The notes: generated from the sequence alone by a model not told the origin. A stretch of DNA of 64,000 bases from Variovorax sp. V213 (GCF_041154455.1 NZ_AP028664.1:3845001-3909000), one strand, 5' to 3'; numbered from the stretch's first letter, positions 18,317 to 26,933 are shown. Numbers and translations are program-made.

Positions 18317-19006
18317 ATGCTCCTCCAAGCTCCCCGCACCTCCCTGGCCGACAGCGCCGCCAACAGCATCCGCGCCGAGATCGCGGCCGGCCGGTGGACG
18401 GTCGGGTCGCGCATTCCCATCGAACCGCAGCTGGCCCAGTTGCTCGGCGTGAGCCGCGGCACCGTGCGGGAAGCGGTCAAGACGCTGGTCTCGCGCGGCC
18501 TGCTGGAGGTGCGGCAGGGCTCCGGCACCTACGTGCGCTCCGGCTTCGACCCGTCGCTCAGCTTGCAGAAGATGCGGCGCGCGAGCCTGCGGGACCAGTT
18601 CGAGGTTCGGCGCGCGCTCGAGGTCGAGGCCGCGCGGCTGGCCGCGCTGCGCCACACCGCCAAGGATCTGCGCAACCTGAGAACCCTGCTCGAAAGGCGC
18701 GGCGTGCCCGACGCAAAGGACGGCGGCGCGAGCTTCATCCAGCGCGACCTGGCCTTTCACCTGGCCATCGTCGACATCTCCGGCAACCTCGCGCTGGCCG
18801 AGACCTGCCGCTTCATCGCCGGCTACATCAAGGAAACCATTGCGAGCACGATGGACACCGGCCTGCCGGAACCCGACACGGCCGTGCACATCGCCATCGT
18901 CGAAGCCATTGCGAGCCGCGACCCCGACCGCGCCGCGGAGGCGGTGCGTGCTTTCATGTCGCCCATGATCGACGCGCTGGCGCAGGATGCGGAGCCCGTC
19001 CGATGA
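18317..19006 (+). CDS. FadR-subfamily GntR transcriptional regulator
   Basis: Protein of 229 aa. The N-terminal winged HTH spans about 10-75, with the family motif IPIEPQLAQLLGVSRGTVRE and a wing of the QGSGTYV type. The C-terminal all-helical FCD effector domain spans about 90-220, with the metal/effector positions in RDLAFHLAIVDISGN and VHIAIVEAI. Its stop overlaps the start of the MFS transporter gene (ATGA), so the two are translationally coupled. The regulator therefore probably controls that transporter and senses its substrate or a derivative, most likely a small carboxylate. The Shine-Dalgarno sequence is weak. Confidence 0.9.
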   Translation: MLLQAPRTSLADSAANSIRAEIAAGRWTVGSRIPIEPQLAQLLGVSRGTVREAVKTLVSRGLLEVRQGSGTYVRSGFDPSLSLQKMRRASLRDQFEVRRALEVEAARLAALRHTAKDLRNLRTLLERRGVPDAKDGGASFIQRDLAFHLAIVDISGNLALAETCRFIAGYIKETIASTMDTGLPEPDTAVHIAIVEAIASRDPDRAAEAVRAFMSPMIDALAQDAEPVR

Positions 19007-20283
19007 GCGCAGTGCCGTTCGGGGCGGGCCGCGCGGCCGACGAACTGTTGATCGATGCCGAGGCCGACAGCGTGCCCGCGCCGCGCGCCACGCCCGCGGG
19101 CAGCCTGGCCCGGCGCATCCTGCTGGGCGCGAGCGTGGTGCTGATCGCCTTCAACCTGCGGCCGGTGTTCGCGAGCCTGTCGGTGGTGCTGCCCGAGATC
19201 ATTGCGGCCACCGGCCTCTCCGCCACGGCCGCAAGCCTGCTGACCACGCTGCCCATCGTCTGCCTGGGTGTGTTCGCGCCGCTGGCGCCGGGCCTTGGCC
19301 GGCGCTTCGGCACCGAGCGCACGCTGCTCGCCTGCATGGTGCTCATCCTGGTGGGCACAATGTTGCGGGGCACGGGCAACATCCCGCTGCTGTTCCTGGC
19401 CTCGGCCATCGCGGGCAGCGGCATCGCGGTGTCGAACGTGCTGCTCTCCGGCCTCGTGAAGCGCGACTTCGCCAGACAGGCGGCGCTGATGATGGGCCTC
19501 TACACCATGGCGGTATGCGGCGGTGCGGCCAGTGCCGCGGGCCTCACGGTGCCGCTCGAACATGCGCTCGGCGGGAGCTGGACCTATGCGCTTGCGATGT
19601 GGGCGGCGCCGGCCTTGCTCGTCACGCTGATCTGGGCGCCGCAGGCCCTGCCCCTCAGGCCGGTGGCCAGCGAATCGGGCTTCACCGTGCGCGGGCTGTG
19701 GCGCGATCGGCTGGCATGGCAGGTCACGTTCTTCATGGGGCTGCAATCGGCCCTGGCGTACATCGTGATGGGCTGGCTCGCGCCCATCCTGCGCGAACGC
19801 GGGCTCGGCGGCGAGACCGCCGGCTACGTGGTGTCGCTGTCGGTCATGACGCAGGTGGTGACCTGCCTCGTGGTTCCGGCCGTGGCGGTGAAGCTGCGCA
19901 ACCAGCGCGGCCTGGCGGTGGTGCTGGCCGCGCTCACCGTGGCCGCCATGCTGGCCATGCTGTTCGCGCCGCTCGGCGGCGTGTGGTTGTGGGCCGTGCT
20001 GCTGGGCATTTCGCAGGGCGGCACCTTTGCGCTGGCGCTCACGCTGATCGTGCTGCGCTCGCCCGATTCGCACGTGGCGGCGCACCTCTCGGGCATGGCG
20101 CAGGGTGTGGGTTATGTCGTGGCGGCCTGCGGCCCGTTGATGGCCGGCCTGCTGCACGGCTGGACCGGCAGCTTCCGCGCGTCGTCATGGCTCTTCATCG
20201 GGCTGGGCATCGCGCTGGTGCTGGCGGGCATCGGCGCGGGACGCACCATGCACGTGGGCGCGGTCACGGTTGCGCGGCACTGA
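19003..20283 (+). CDS. MFS transporter, CynX/NimT family
   Basis: Integral membrane protein of 426 aa with about 12 predicted helices. Helix 1 contains the family hallmark FNLRPVFASLSVVLPEI, followed by a LGRRFGTERTLL loop like the MFS A-motif. The start ATG 19003 overlaps the stop of the GntR gene by 4 bp; an in-frame extension further upstream has no support. CynX/NimT members are linked to export or import of small solutes such as cyanate or 2-nitroimidazole. A true cyanate operon lies 3 kb away on the other strand with its own ABC importer, so a cyanate role here is only a guess. Confidence 0.88.
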   Translation: MSAVPFGAGRAADELLIDAEADSVPAPRATPAGSLARRILLGASVVLIAFNLRPVFASLSVVLPEIIAATGLSATAASLLTTLPIVCLGVFAPLAPGLGRRFGTERTLLACMVLILVGTMLRGTGNIPLLFLASAIAGSGIAVSNVLLSGLVKRDFARQAALMMGLYTMAVCGGAASAAGLTVPLEHALGGSWTYALAMWAAPALLVTLIWAPQALPLRPVASESGFTVRGLWRDRLAWQVTFFMGLQSALAYIVMGWLAPILRERGLGGETAGYVVSLSVMTQVVTCLVVPAVAVKLRNQRGLAVVLAALTVAAMLAMLFAPLGGVWLWAVLLGISQGGTFALALTLIVLRSPDSHVAAHLSGMAQGVGYVVAACGPLMAGLLHGWTGSFRASSWLFIGLGIALVLAGIGAGRTMHVGAVTVARH

Positions 20284-20327
20284 AGAAGATACTGAAGCGC
20301 GCCGCGCCAGGCAAAGCGGCCCGGCCG

Positions 20328-21122
20328 CTACTGCGGACCGCCGCAGAACCCCGCACGCTCGGTGGTCCTGGCGGCGAAGTGCAGCCGTGTGGTGGTCGCG
20401 GCGGTCGCGGGCGCGTGCGCCGGCCATTCGCTTTGCAGCCACGTGAATTGCCAGTTGTAGGGCTCGTCTGGCCTGGCAGGTTCGCCATAGGCAATGCGCA
20501 GGCTGCCGCTGCTCTCGTCGTGGCAATGCTTCGACTGCTTGTATTCCTTTTCGCTGAAGCAGGCACGGACCATCTTCGAGCAGGAAAAAGGAATGTCTTC
20601 GTACGCGGCCTTGCTCTCGTCGAGCGGAACAAAGGCGGCCTTGGTGAACGAGGCGCCGCCGCCCGAGTACATCTCCGACACCGTCTGGAGCACGGCCACG
20701 GCCCATTGCCCTTCTCCCAGTGGATAGAGGGCCGGTGCAAGCGAAACGCGCGCCTCGGGCATGCCGGTGCCGTCTTTCTTCAACGCGGCGGCATGGCTGC
20801 TGAAGTCATGCAGGCGGGCCAGCTGCCAGCTTCTCGAATCTGCGCTGCGCTTGAAGCGCACCATCGCCACGGCCAGCGGTTCGTCCGACAACACCGCATA
20901 GTCGCCCACCGCGGCGCCACGCGGCCGGTACAAGCCCAGCGACTGCGGATCGCAAGGCTGCGGCAGCAGCGCACACAGGCGGGCGCGCCATTCGGGGTCC
21001 ACGGACTCCGGCTTCCTGACCACGTCCAACGGCTGTGCGGCGGGTGCAGCAAAGACCTGGCCGGCCAGCAGCAGGGCGAGCATCGGGGCAACGGTGCAAA
21101 GGGCTGGAGGCGGCTTTTTCAT
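20328..21122 (-). CDS. Secreted protein of unknown function
   Basis: Protein of 264 aa with a clear signal peptide (MKKPPPALCTVAPMLALLLAGQVFAAPAAQ, cleavage near residue 25-27). The mature part has about seven Cys, several close together (CSKMVRACF, KHCHDESSG), suggesting disulfides in the periplasm or outside. I do not recognise a family. The start is taken at ATG 21122 because the signal peptide begins there; the ribosome site is weak and a longer frame to 21626 would overlap the divergent reductase gene. It is convergent with the MFS transporter gene (44 bp between stops). Confidence 0.7.
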   Translation of the reverse strand: MKKPPPALCTVAPMLALLLAGQVFAAPAAQPLDVVRKPESVDPEWRARLCALLPQPCDPQSLGLYRPRGAAVGDYAVLSDEPLAVAMVRFKRSADSRSWQLARLHDFSSHAAALKKDGTGMPEARVSLAPALYPLGEGQWAVAVLQTVSEMYSGGGASFTKAAFVPLDESKAAYEDIPFSCSKMVRACFSEKEYKQSKHCHDESSGSLRIAYGEPARPDEPYNWQFTWLQSEWPAHAPATAATTTRLHFAARTTERAGFCGGPQ

Positions 21123-21239
21123 GGTCGGGAATGGTAGCCAGCCTGCCTGGAAGAAGCTGCTACCAAATGCCGCCGAGGGATGGCCTCGATGTTGTAGCCT
21201 TCGCTGAGTGGCCGCCCCGGCCTCTCGAACGGAGCGAAG

Positions 21240-21830
21240 ATGGCTGACAAGATCCTGGTGTTCTATGGCTCGTACCGATCGGACCGCATGGGCATTCGCC
21301 TGGCGGACTACGTGGTGGCAGGCCTCAACGCGCGCGGCGCCGAGGCCGAGCTGATCGACGCCCAGGCTGTCGGCCTGCCGATGCTCGACCGCATGTACAA
21401 GGAGTACCCCCAGGGTGCCGCACCCGCGGCAATGGAAATGCTGGCGCAGAAGATACGCGGCGCCGACGCCTTCGTCTTCGTGATCGGCGAATACAACTGG
21501 GGCCCGCAGCCCGGCTTGAAGAACCTGACCGACCACTTCCTCGAGGAATGGTTCTGGCGTCCCGCCGCTGTGGCCAGCTATTCGGCAGGGCGTTTTTCCG
21601 GCGTGCGCTCGGGTACCTTGTGGCATTCGATCCTGTCCGAGATGGGAATGGTCGTCATATCGAGCACGCTGGCCGTCGGCCCCATTTCGCAGACGCTGGA
21701 TACGGACGGCAAGCCCACGGGCGGCGCTGGTGAATCGCTCGAGCGCTCGTTCGGGCGCTTCGCCGATGACCTGGCCTGGTGGACCGAGGCCGCGCGCACG
21801 CAGCGGGCGCGCAAGGCACCGCCCTACTGA
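21240..21830 (+). CDS. NADPH-dependent FMN reductase-like flavoprotein
   Basis: Protein of 196 aa with a flavodoxin-like fold. The phosphate-binding loop region is ILVFYGSYRSDRMG near the N-terminus, and the FMN isoalloxazine-contact segment is EYNWGPQPGLKNLTDHF (about 82-98), which corresponds to the EYN..P..LKN motif of FMN_red (azoreductase/NAD(P)H:quinone reductase-like) proteins. The start is supported by GGAG 5 bp before the ATG. The likely activity is two-electron reduction of FMN, quinones or azo compounds. It stands alone: the flanking genes are divergent or convergent. Confidence 0.85.
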   Translation: MADKILVFYGSYRSDRMGIRLADYVVAGLNARGAEAELIDAQAVGLPMLDRMYKEYPQGAAPAAMEMLAQKIRGADAFVFVIGEYNWGPQPGLKNLTDHFLEEWFWRPAAVASYSAGRFSGVRSGTLWHSILSEMGMVVISSTLAVGPISQTLDTDGKPTGGAGESLERSFGRFADDLAWWTEAARTQRARKAPPY

Positions 21831-21857
21831 CCGGCGGCAGCGGATTTCCGGTTGCGG

Positions 21858-22376
21858 CTACGCGGCGTGCAGCCGTGCACGCGTCCTCGATCTGGGCGTG
21901 ACCTTCGGTGGATCGCGCAGGATCATTTCATCTCTGCAGTTCTTCAGCCTCGGCCCCGCGACCGCGGTCTTCTTCGTCCTGTGGTCGTATTTGAGGAACA
22001 GGCCCGACACGCTGCCGACGTAGGCGTCGATTCCGAAATCGTCCGCCACGCCCCGGTCTTCCGGTGAAAACTTGTTGGGCTCCATCTTGAAGCCGGCGCC
22101 TTTGACCGCGGGGTGCGTGTGGTAGTAAGCCACGGCGCTGGTGCCTTCGGGGCACCCCTTGTTGCCGCCGCGGTGGCCCACGTCGACAGTGTTGGTGTCT
22201 CCCTCGCGTGCGGGCATGGCGAAGTATTTGCTGCCCCACTGGCAGATCATGCCGCCGAACTCCTTGCGCCGTTCGATGGACTCGATGAGCACGGCTTCCA
22301 GCGCCGCGCGCGCGGCTTCGGTCGGCGTGTCGAAGGGTTGGATTTCGAAGGGGAATGGGGGCGGTGCGGTATCCAT
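21858..22376 (-). CDS. Stand-alone DUF4329 protein with JAMM-like metal motif
   Basis: Protein of 172 aa, without signal peptide. It matches the DUF4329 pattern, centred on AVAYYHTHPAVKG (81-93). Residues line up as in JAMM/MPN+ metallopeptidases: Glu39 in KEFGG, His86 and His88 in HTHP, then Ser104 and Asp107 in SPED, with a longer spacer (15 residues) between HxH and SxxD than the usual seven. DUF4329 is normally found at the C-terminus of RHS or other polymorphic toxins; here it is free-standing. ATG 22376 is preferred; an in-frame ATG at 22433 would add 19 Arg-rich residues. The C-terminus is basic (TPRSRTRARLHAA). Protease function is inferred, not shown. Confidence 0.75.
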   Translation of the reverse strand: MDTAPPPFPFEIQPFDTPTEAARAALEAVLIESIERRKEFGGMICQWGSKYFAMPAREGDTNTVDVGHRGGNKGCPEGTSAVAYYHTHPAVKGAGFKMEPNKFSPEDRGVADDFGIDAYVGSVSGLFLKYDHRTKKTAVAGPRLKNCRDEMILRDPPKVTPRSRTRARLHAA

Positions 22377-22585
22377 GCCCGGAGTGTCGCGGCTGCGCCT
22401 GCGCGCGGCCATCTGCCAGAAAGCGTATGACACCCGGCCGGCCGCCGGGGGCCCACGTCTGCAGGATCAGGCAAGAACCTTGTTCGATCCGGATAACGCC
22501 CGAAGCCCCTTCCGCGCGAGACTTCTCTCCATGCCCGGCGCAGCGTTGCGCCATGGTTCACACCAACCCGCACGAGGAGTTTCTC

Positions 22586-23335
22586 ATGAGCGCAATCCAG
22601 GAAAAAGTCGTCCTCATCACGGGCGCAAGCGGTGGCATCGGCGAGGCGGCCGCGCGGCTTTTGGCGCGGCGCGGCGCCAAGGTGGTGCTCGGCGCGCGCC
22701 GCACCGAACGGCTCGAGGCACTGGCCAACGACATCACGGCCGCCGGCGGAACGGCGAGCTTCCAGCGGCTCGACGTCACCTGCCGGCCCGACGTGGAGGC
22801 GTTTGCCGAGTTCGCACTCGAGGCGCACGACCGCATCGACGTGCTGGTGAACGCCGCGGGCGTGATGCCGCTCTCGCCGCTGTGGACGCGCAAGGTCGAC
22901 GAGTGGGAACTGATGATCGACGTGAACCTGCGCGGCGTGTTGCTGGGCATTGCGGCGGTGCTGCCGACGATGCAGGAGCAGGGCTGGGGCCATATCGTCA
23001 ACGTGGCGCCGGTGCCTGCCCACGGCGTGTCGCCAAATTCGGCGGTGTATTGCGGCACGCAGTACGCGGTCGACGCCATTTCGGAGGGGCTGCGGCAAGA
23101 GCATGCGGGCCGCGTGCGCGTGACGGTGGTGCGCCCCGACGTGAGCGAGGTCGACCGCACGCTGGCCGATCGCATCGCGGCCTGCAGCTCGTTCGAGCGC
23201 ATGGTCACGCGGCGGCGCATCGCGGTGCCGGTGGAGGCCGTGGCCCGCTCGATTGCCGGCGCCATCGAGGGCGGCAGCATCTCGGCGCCGCGGCGCGCGG
23301 CATGGCGCCCGCGGCCGGCCGAGCACGCGTTCTGA
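22586..23335 (+). CDS. SDR-family protein lacking two catalytic residues
   Basis: Protein of 249 aa with a Rossmann fold. The cofactor loop TGASGGIG (12-19), the NAAG motif (89-92) and Asn114 are intact. The active site is not: where the family has Ser in NxxS there is Pro142 (IVNVAPVPAHG), and where it has YxxxK there is Y155-CGT-Q159. So Ser and Lys are lost while Tyr stays. The start is firm (GAGGAG 6 bp before ATG 22586). Its closest style is the YdfG-like/serine-dehydrogenase-like NADP SDR group. It may bind NADP(H) without reducing, or use altered chemistry. It is convergent with cynS. Confidence 0.85.
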   Translation: MSAIQEKVVLITGASGGIGEAAARLLARRGAKVVLGARRTERLEALANDITAAGGTASFQRLDVTCRPDVEAFAEFALEAHDRIDVLVNAAGVMPLSPLWTRKVDEWELMIDVNLRGVLLGIAAVLPTMQEQGWGHIVNVAPVPAHGVSPNSAVYCGTQYAVDAISEGLRQEHAGRVRVTVVRPDVSEVDRTLADRIAACSSFERMVTRRRIAVPVEAVARSIAGAIEGGSISAPRRAAWRPRPAEHAF

Positions 23336-23344
23336 GGGGCTGCG

Positions 23345-23788
23345 TCAGTAGGTCTTGTAAGGCAGGAATTTGCCCGAGAGCACCACGTTGACGCGGTCGC
23401 CCTTGGGGTCGGCCTGGCGCTGGATGTCCATGCTGAAATCGATGGCACTCATGATGCCGTCGCCGAATTCTTCGTGGATCAGTTCCTTGATGGTGGTGCC
23501 ATACACGCTCACCACCTCGTACCAGCGGTAGATGAGCGGATCGGTCGGCACGGGCGTGGGCAGCGAACCCTTGTAGGGCACCACCTGGAGCCACTTCTGC
23601 TCCTCCACGGTCAGGCCGAAGATCTTGCCGATGATCTTCGCCTGCTTGTCGTCGAGCGTCATCTGGCCGAGGCATGCGGCGGTGGTCCACTCTTTCGAGA
23701 GGCCCACTTTCCTGGCCACGTCGGCCCACTGGATGCCCTTGGACACCTTCACGGTAATGATCTTCTCGGTAACGTCGTTGCGGTTCAT
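23345..23788 (-). CDS. cynS: Cyanate hydratase (cyanase)
   Basis: Protein of 147 aa, close to the usual 150-156. It converts cyanate plus bicarbonate to CO2 and carbamate, which decays to ammonia, so it detoxifies cyanate and yields nitrogen. The N-terminal helical DNA-binding-like domain (about 1-75) is followed by the C-terminal catalytic domain. The three catalytic residues are present at the expected spacing: Arg88 and Glu91 in IYRWYEVVSVYG, and Ser114 in GIMSAIDFSMD. Start ATG 23788 has AGGAG 8 bp upstream; the frame to 23836 is not needed. It is the last gene of the minus-strand ABC operon, 44 bp after the ATPase gene. Confidence 0.96.
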   Translation of the reverse strand: MNRNDVTEKIITVKVSKGIQWADVARKVGLSKEWTTAACLGQMTLDDKQAKIIGKIFGLTVEEQKWLQVVPYKGSLPTPVPTDPLIYRWYEVVSVYGTTIKELIHEEFGDGIMSAIDFSMDIQRQADPKGDRVNVVLSGKFLPYKTY

Positions 23789-23832
23789 GCGGTTTGCTCC
23801 TGATTGAGTTGGACGAGTGAAGTAAGTAAGAG

Positions 23833-24660
23833 TCACGACGCCTTGGCGCGCGTGACGAGAAAATCGACGATGTGGTTGCGCAGCGCGTAGTAGCCGTCCA
23901 GGTGGTGCAGCGAAGCGCGCGTGCGCTCGCGCGGCAGCGGGTTGACCACGGTCTCGGCGATGTTGCCGGGCCGCCAGCCGCCGCCGGACAGGTCGGCGCC
24001 GTTGGTCATCAGCAGGATGCGGTCGGCCAGAAGAATGGCTTCGTCCACGTCGTGCGTGATCATGAAAACGGTCTGCTGCGTCCGGCGCACGATGGCCATG
24101 AGCTCGTCCTGGATGGTGCCGCGCGTCAGCGCATCGAGCGCACCAAAGGGCTCGTCGAGCAGCAGCATCTTGGGCTGGATGGCAAAGGCGCGCGCTATGC
24201 CCACGCGCTGCTTCATGCCACCCGAAAGCTGCGAAGGCTTCTTGTCGATGGCCGCCTGCAGGCCCACCATGGCCACGAAGCGTTCCACCTGCGTGTTGAC
24301 CTGCGCGGCCGACCAGTCGGGCCAGCGCGAGACCACCGCGAACGCGATGTTCCTGCGCACCGTGAGCCAGGGCATCAGCGCATGGCTCTGGAACACCACC
24401 CCGCGTTCCAGGCTCGGGCCGGCCACCTCGCGGCCGTCCATGAACACATGGCCCGCGCTCGCCTGGTCGAGGCCGGCCAGCACGTTGAGGATGGTGGTCT
24501 TGCCGCAGCCCGAGTGGCCGATGATGCAGACGAACTCGCCGCGGTCGAGCGTGAACGACACGTCCGCGAACACCGGCCGCGCGGGCGCGAAGGCCTTGGC
24601 CAGCCGCTCGATGCGCAGGAAGCCGCCGGCGGCGGGCAGAGGGGCGGGAACAGATGTCAT
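23833..24660 (-). CDS. cynD: Cyanate/nitrate-type ABC transporter ATPase
   Basis: Cytoplasmic ATPase of 275 aa of the NitT/TauT family. Walker A GHSGCGKTT spans residues 48-56, the signature is LSGGMKQR, Walker B is MLLLDEPFGALDALT, and the H-loop is ITHDVDEA. The signature reads LSGGM rather than LSGGQ, as is usual in this family. Start ATG 24660 leaves a 22-bp gap from the permease gene. Its position between permease and cyanase gives the order of the cynABDS operon known from cyanobacteria, so cyanate is the likely substrate; nitrate, nitrite or bicarbonate paralogues look alike. Confidence 0.92.
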   Translation of the reverse strand: MTSVPAPLPAAGGFLRIERLAKAFAPARPVFADVSFTLDRGEFVCIIGHSGCGKTTILNVLAGLDQASAGHVFMDGREVAGPSLERGVVFQSHALMPWLTVRRNIAFAVVSRWPDWSAAQVNTQVERFVAMVGLQAAIDKKPSQLSGGMKQRVGIARAFAIQPKMLLLDEPFGALDALTRGTIQDELMAIVRRTQQTVFMITHDVDEAILLADRILLMTNGADLSGGGWRPGNIAETVVNPLPRERTRASLHHLDGYYALRNHIVDFLVTRAKAS

Positions 24661-24682
24661 GAGGGCGCCTTGTGCCGATCGA

Positions 24683-25543
24683 TCACTCCACATAGGTGAC
24701 CCTTCTCTGCAGCCCGGCAAAGGCCTGGTCGAGCAGCATGCCGACGACGCCGATCACCAGGATCGCGAAGATCACGTTGGTGAGCGAGAGGTTGTTCCAT
24801 TCGTTCCACACGAAGTAGCCGATGCCGGTGCCGCCCACCAGCATCTCGGCCGCCACGATGACGAGCCACGCGATGCTCATGCTGATGCGCATGCCCGTGA
24901 GGATGGTAGGCGCGGCCGCCGGCAATATCACGCGGAACGCGCGGCGCAGCGGCTTCACTTCGAGCGTGCTGGCCACGTTGAGCCATTCGCGCTTGACCGA
25001 GGCCACGCCGAAGGCGGTGTTGAGCAGCATCGGCCACACCGAGCAGATGAAGATCACGAAGATGCCGCTGACCGAAGAATCCTTGATGGTGTAGAGCGCG
25101 AGCGGCATCCACGCCAGCGGCGAGATCGGCTTGAGCACCTGGATGAAGGGATCGAAGGCCTTGTGCAGCAACGGCGACATGCCGATGACGAAGCCCAGCG
25201 GCACCGCGACCGCGCAGGCCAGCAGGAAGCCCAGCGCCACGCGGCCGAGCGAATGGGCGAGCTGGATCGCGATGCCCTTGTCGTTCGGCCCGTTGTCGTA
25301 GAACGGATCGGACAGGTGCCGCCAGGCCGTCCGGCCCATCTCGCCCGGCGATGGAAAGCCCGAGCTCTTCACCTGGCCCGGGTCCTTGCCGAGCATCTTC
25401 TGGTATTCGATCTGCTCGGCGGTCATGCCGGCAGCGGCCGCGGTGCCAGCGGCCGGCAGGGTTGCGAGCTGCCACACGGCGAGCACCAGGCCGAGCAGCA
25501 GCACCGACAGCAGCGCCGCCTTGAGCGTGAGGTTCTTTCGCAT
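24683..25543 (-). CDS. cynB: Cyanate/nitrate-type ABC transporter permease
   Basis: Inner-membrane protein of 286 aa. An N-terminal anchor helix (about 8-28) is followed by a roughly 55-residue periplasmic loop and then a BPD_transp_1 core of about five or six helices. The EAA-type loop contacting the ATPase is STLEVKPLRRAFRVILPAAAP. The loop layout matches NrtB/CynB/CmpB-type permeases. It starts 6 bp after the stop of the binding-protein gene, so it is certainly in the same operon. The ribosome site is weak, which fits translational coupling. Confidence 0.92.
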   Translation of the reverse strand: MRKNLTLKAALLSVLLLGLVLAVWQLATLPAAGTAAAAGMTAEQIEYQKMLGKDPGQVKSSGFPSPGEMGRTAWRHLSDPFYDNGPNDKGIAIQLAHSLGRVALGFLLACAVAVPLGFVIGMSPLLHKAFDPFIQVLKPISPLAWMPLALYTIKDSSVSGIFVIFICSVWPMLLNTAFGVASVKREWLNVASTLEVKPLRRAFRVILPAAAPTILTGMRISMSIAWLVIVAAEMLVGGTGIGYFVWNEWNNLSLTNVIFAILVIGVVGMLLDQAFAGLQRRVTYVE

Positions 25544-25549
25544 GGCGTA

Positions 25550-26908
25550 TCAGGCCGCCAGCTTGCTGATCGCGAAGCTCTTGACGTAGTCGTCCGGCTT
25601 CGCGGGATCGAACACCTTGCCCATGATCGTGAACTTGGGGTACGCACCCTCGGGCACCGGCTGGCCCAGCGCCTTCATCTGCTTCCTGGCATCGGTCAGC
25701 AGGAACACCTTCTCCGCGATCTGCTTGTAGTCGACGTCGCCCTTCACGTAGCCCCAGCGCTTCATCTGCGTGAGCATCCACACCGCCATCGACTGCCAGG
25801 GAATCGGATCGAAGTCGGCGCGGTTGGGCACCGTCCGGATGTTGCCGAGCCCGTCGGCGAACTTGCCGGTCAGCACCTGGCTGATCACGGTCTCGGGCTG
25901 GTTCAGGTACTGCGCCGGTGCGATCACCTTCGCGATCAGTTCGCGGTTCTTCGGGTCGCGCGCCATCGCCGAGGCGGTGAGCACCGAGCGCACCAGCGCC
26001 GCGAAGGTGTTGGGGTTCTTCTGGATGAATTCGGTCGAGCTGCCGAAGGCGCAGCACGGGTGGCCATCCCAGAGGTCGCGGGTGAGCAGGTGCAGGAAGC
26101 CGATCTCCTCGAACACGGCGCGCTGGTTGAACGGGTCGGGGCCGAGGTAGCCGTCGATGTTGCCGGCACGCAGGTTGGCCACCATCTCGGGCGGCGGCAC
26201 CACGCGAATCTGGATGTCGGTGTCGGGGTTCAGGCCCGCCTCGGCCACGTAGTAGCGCAGCAGGAAGTTGTGCATGCTGTACTCGAAAGGCACGGCAAAC
26301 TTCATGCCCTTCCACATCTTCGGGTCGCGCTTGTCCTTGTGCTTGTTGGCCAGCGTGATCGCCTGGCCGTTGGTGTTCTGGATGGTGGCGACATTCATCG
26401 GCACCTGGTTGGAGCCGGCCCCCATCGAAATGGCCAACGGCATGGGCGACAGGAAATGCGTGGCGTCGTATTCCTTGTTGAGCATCTTGTCGCGGATGAG
26501 TGCCCACCCCGCGGTCTTGACCACTTCGACGTTGAGCCCCTGCTTCTGATAGAAGCCCAGCGGGTGCGCCATGATCAGCGGCGTGGCGCAGGTGATCGGA
26601 ATGAAACCGATCTTGAGGTTGGTCTTTTCGAGCGGCGCCTTGTCTTGCGCCATGGCCTGCAGCGCACCCAGCGGCAGCACGGAAGCAATGGCGGCGCGCG
26701 CGGTGTTGGCACCCACGGCGCGCAGGAAGTTGCGGCGCACGCTGTCGATCGGAAACAGCGCCTTCATCAGGCTGGCCTCGAGCTTGTCGTCGGGGCTGAC
26801 GTCGATGTCAACGCCGCGGCCGTGGTTGCGGCCGCAGGCGCATCGCATGTTCAGTGGCCGGTCGGCATCGTAGAGATCGCAGGCGGTCGAATCGGATGGG
26901 CTGGACAT
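25550..26908 (-). CDS. cynA: Cyanate/nitrate-type ABC substrate-binding protein with Tat signal
   Basis: Protein of about 452 aa of the CmpA/NrtA/CynA family. Unusually it begins with about 50 residues before a twin-arginine signal (SVRRNFLRAVGAN, then a hydrophobic stretch to AMAQ). That leader includes the Cys pair in MRCACGRNHG. The mature domain starts KIGFIPITCATPLIMAHPLGFY and contains the anion-site region found in this family. Start ATG 26908 has GAGGTG 7 bp upstream. Export folded through Tat suggests cofactor or metal binding, as CmpA/NrtA-type proteins can bind calcium with their anion. First gene of the cyanate operon, with a dyad-rich leader. Confidence 0.9.
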   Translation of the reverse strand: MSSPSDSTACDLYDADRPLNMRCACGRNHGRGVDIDVSPDDKLEASLMKALFPIDSVRRNFLRAVGANTARAAIASVLPLGALQAMAQDKAPLEKTNLKIGFIPITCATPLIMAHPLGFYQKQGLNVEVVKTAGWALIRDKMLNKEYDATHFLSPMPLAISMGAGSNQVPMNVATIQNTNGQAITLANKHKDKRDPKMWKGMKFAVPFEYSMHNFLLRYYVAEAGLNPDTDIQIRVVPPPEMVANLRAGNIDGYLGPDPFNQRAVFEEIGFLHLLTRDLWDGHPCCAFGSSTEFIQKNPNTFAALVRSVLTASAMARDPKNRELIAKVIAPAQYLNQPETVISQVLTGKFADGLGNIRTVPNRADFDPIPWQSMAVWMLTQMKRWGYVKGDVDYKQIAEKVFLLTDARKQMKALGQPVPEGAYPKFTIMGKVFDPAKPDDYVKSFAISKLAA

Positions 26909-26933
26909 GATGGTGCACCTCGGTGAAAAGATG

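Noticed and set aside
18986..23788. CynX-type transporter and cynS as parts of one cyanate cluster
   Set aside because: They are on opposite strands about 3 kb apart, with unrelated genes between and a separate regulator; the cyn operon already has an ABC importer.
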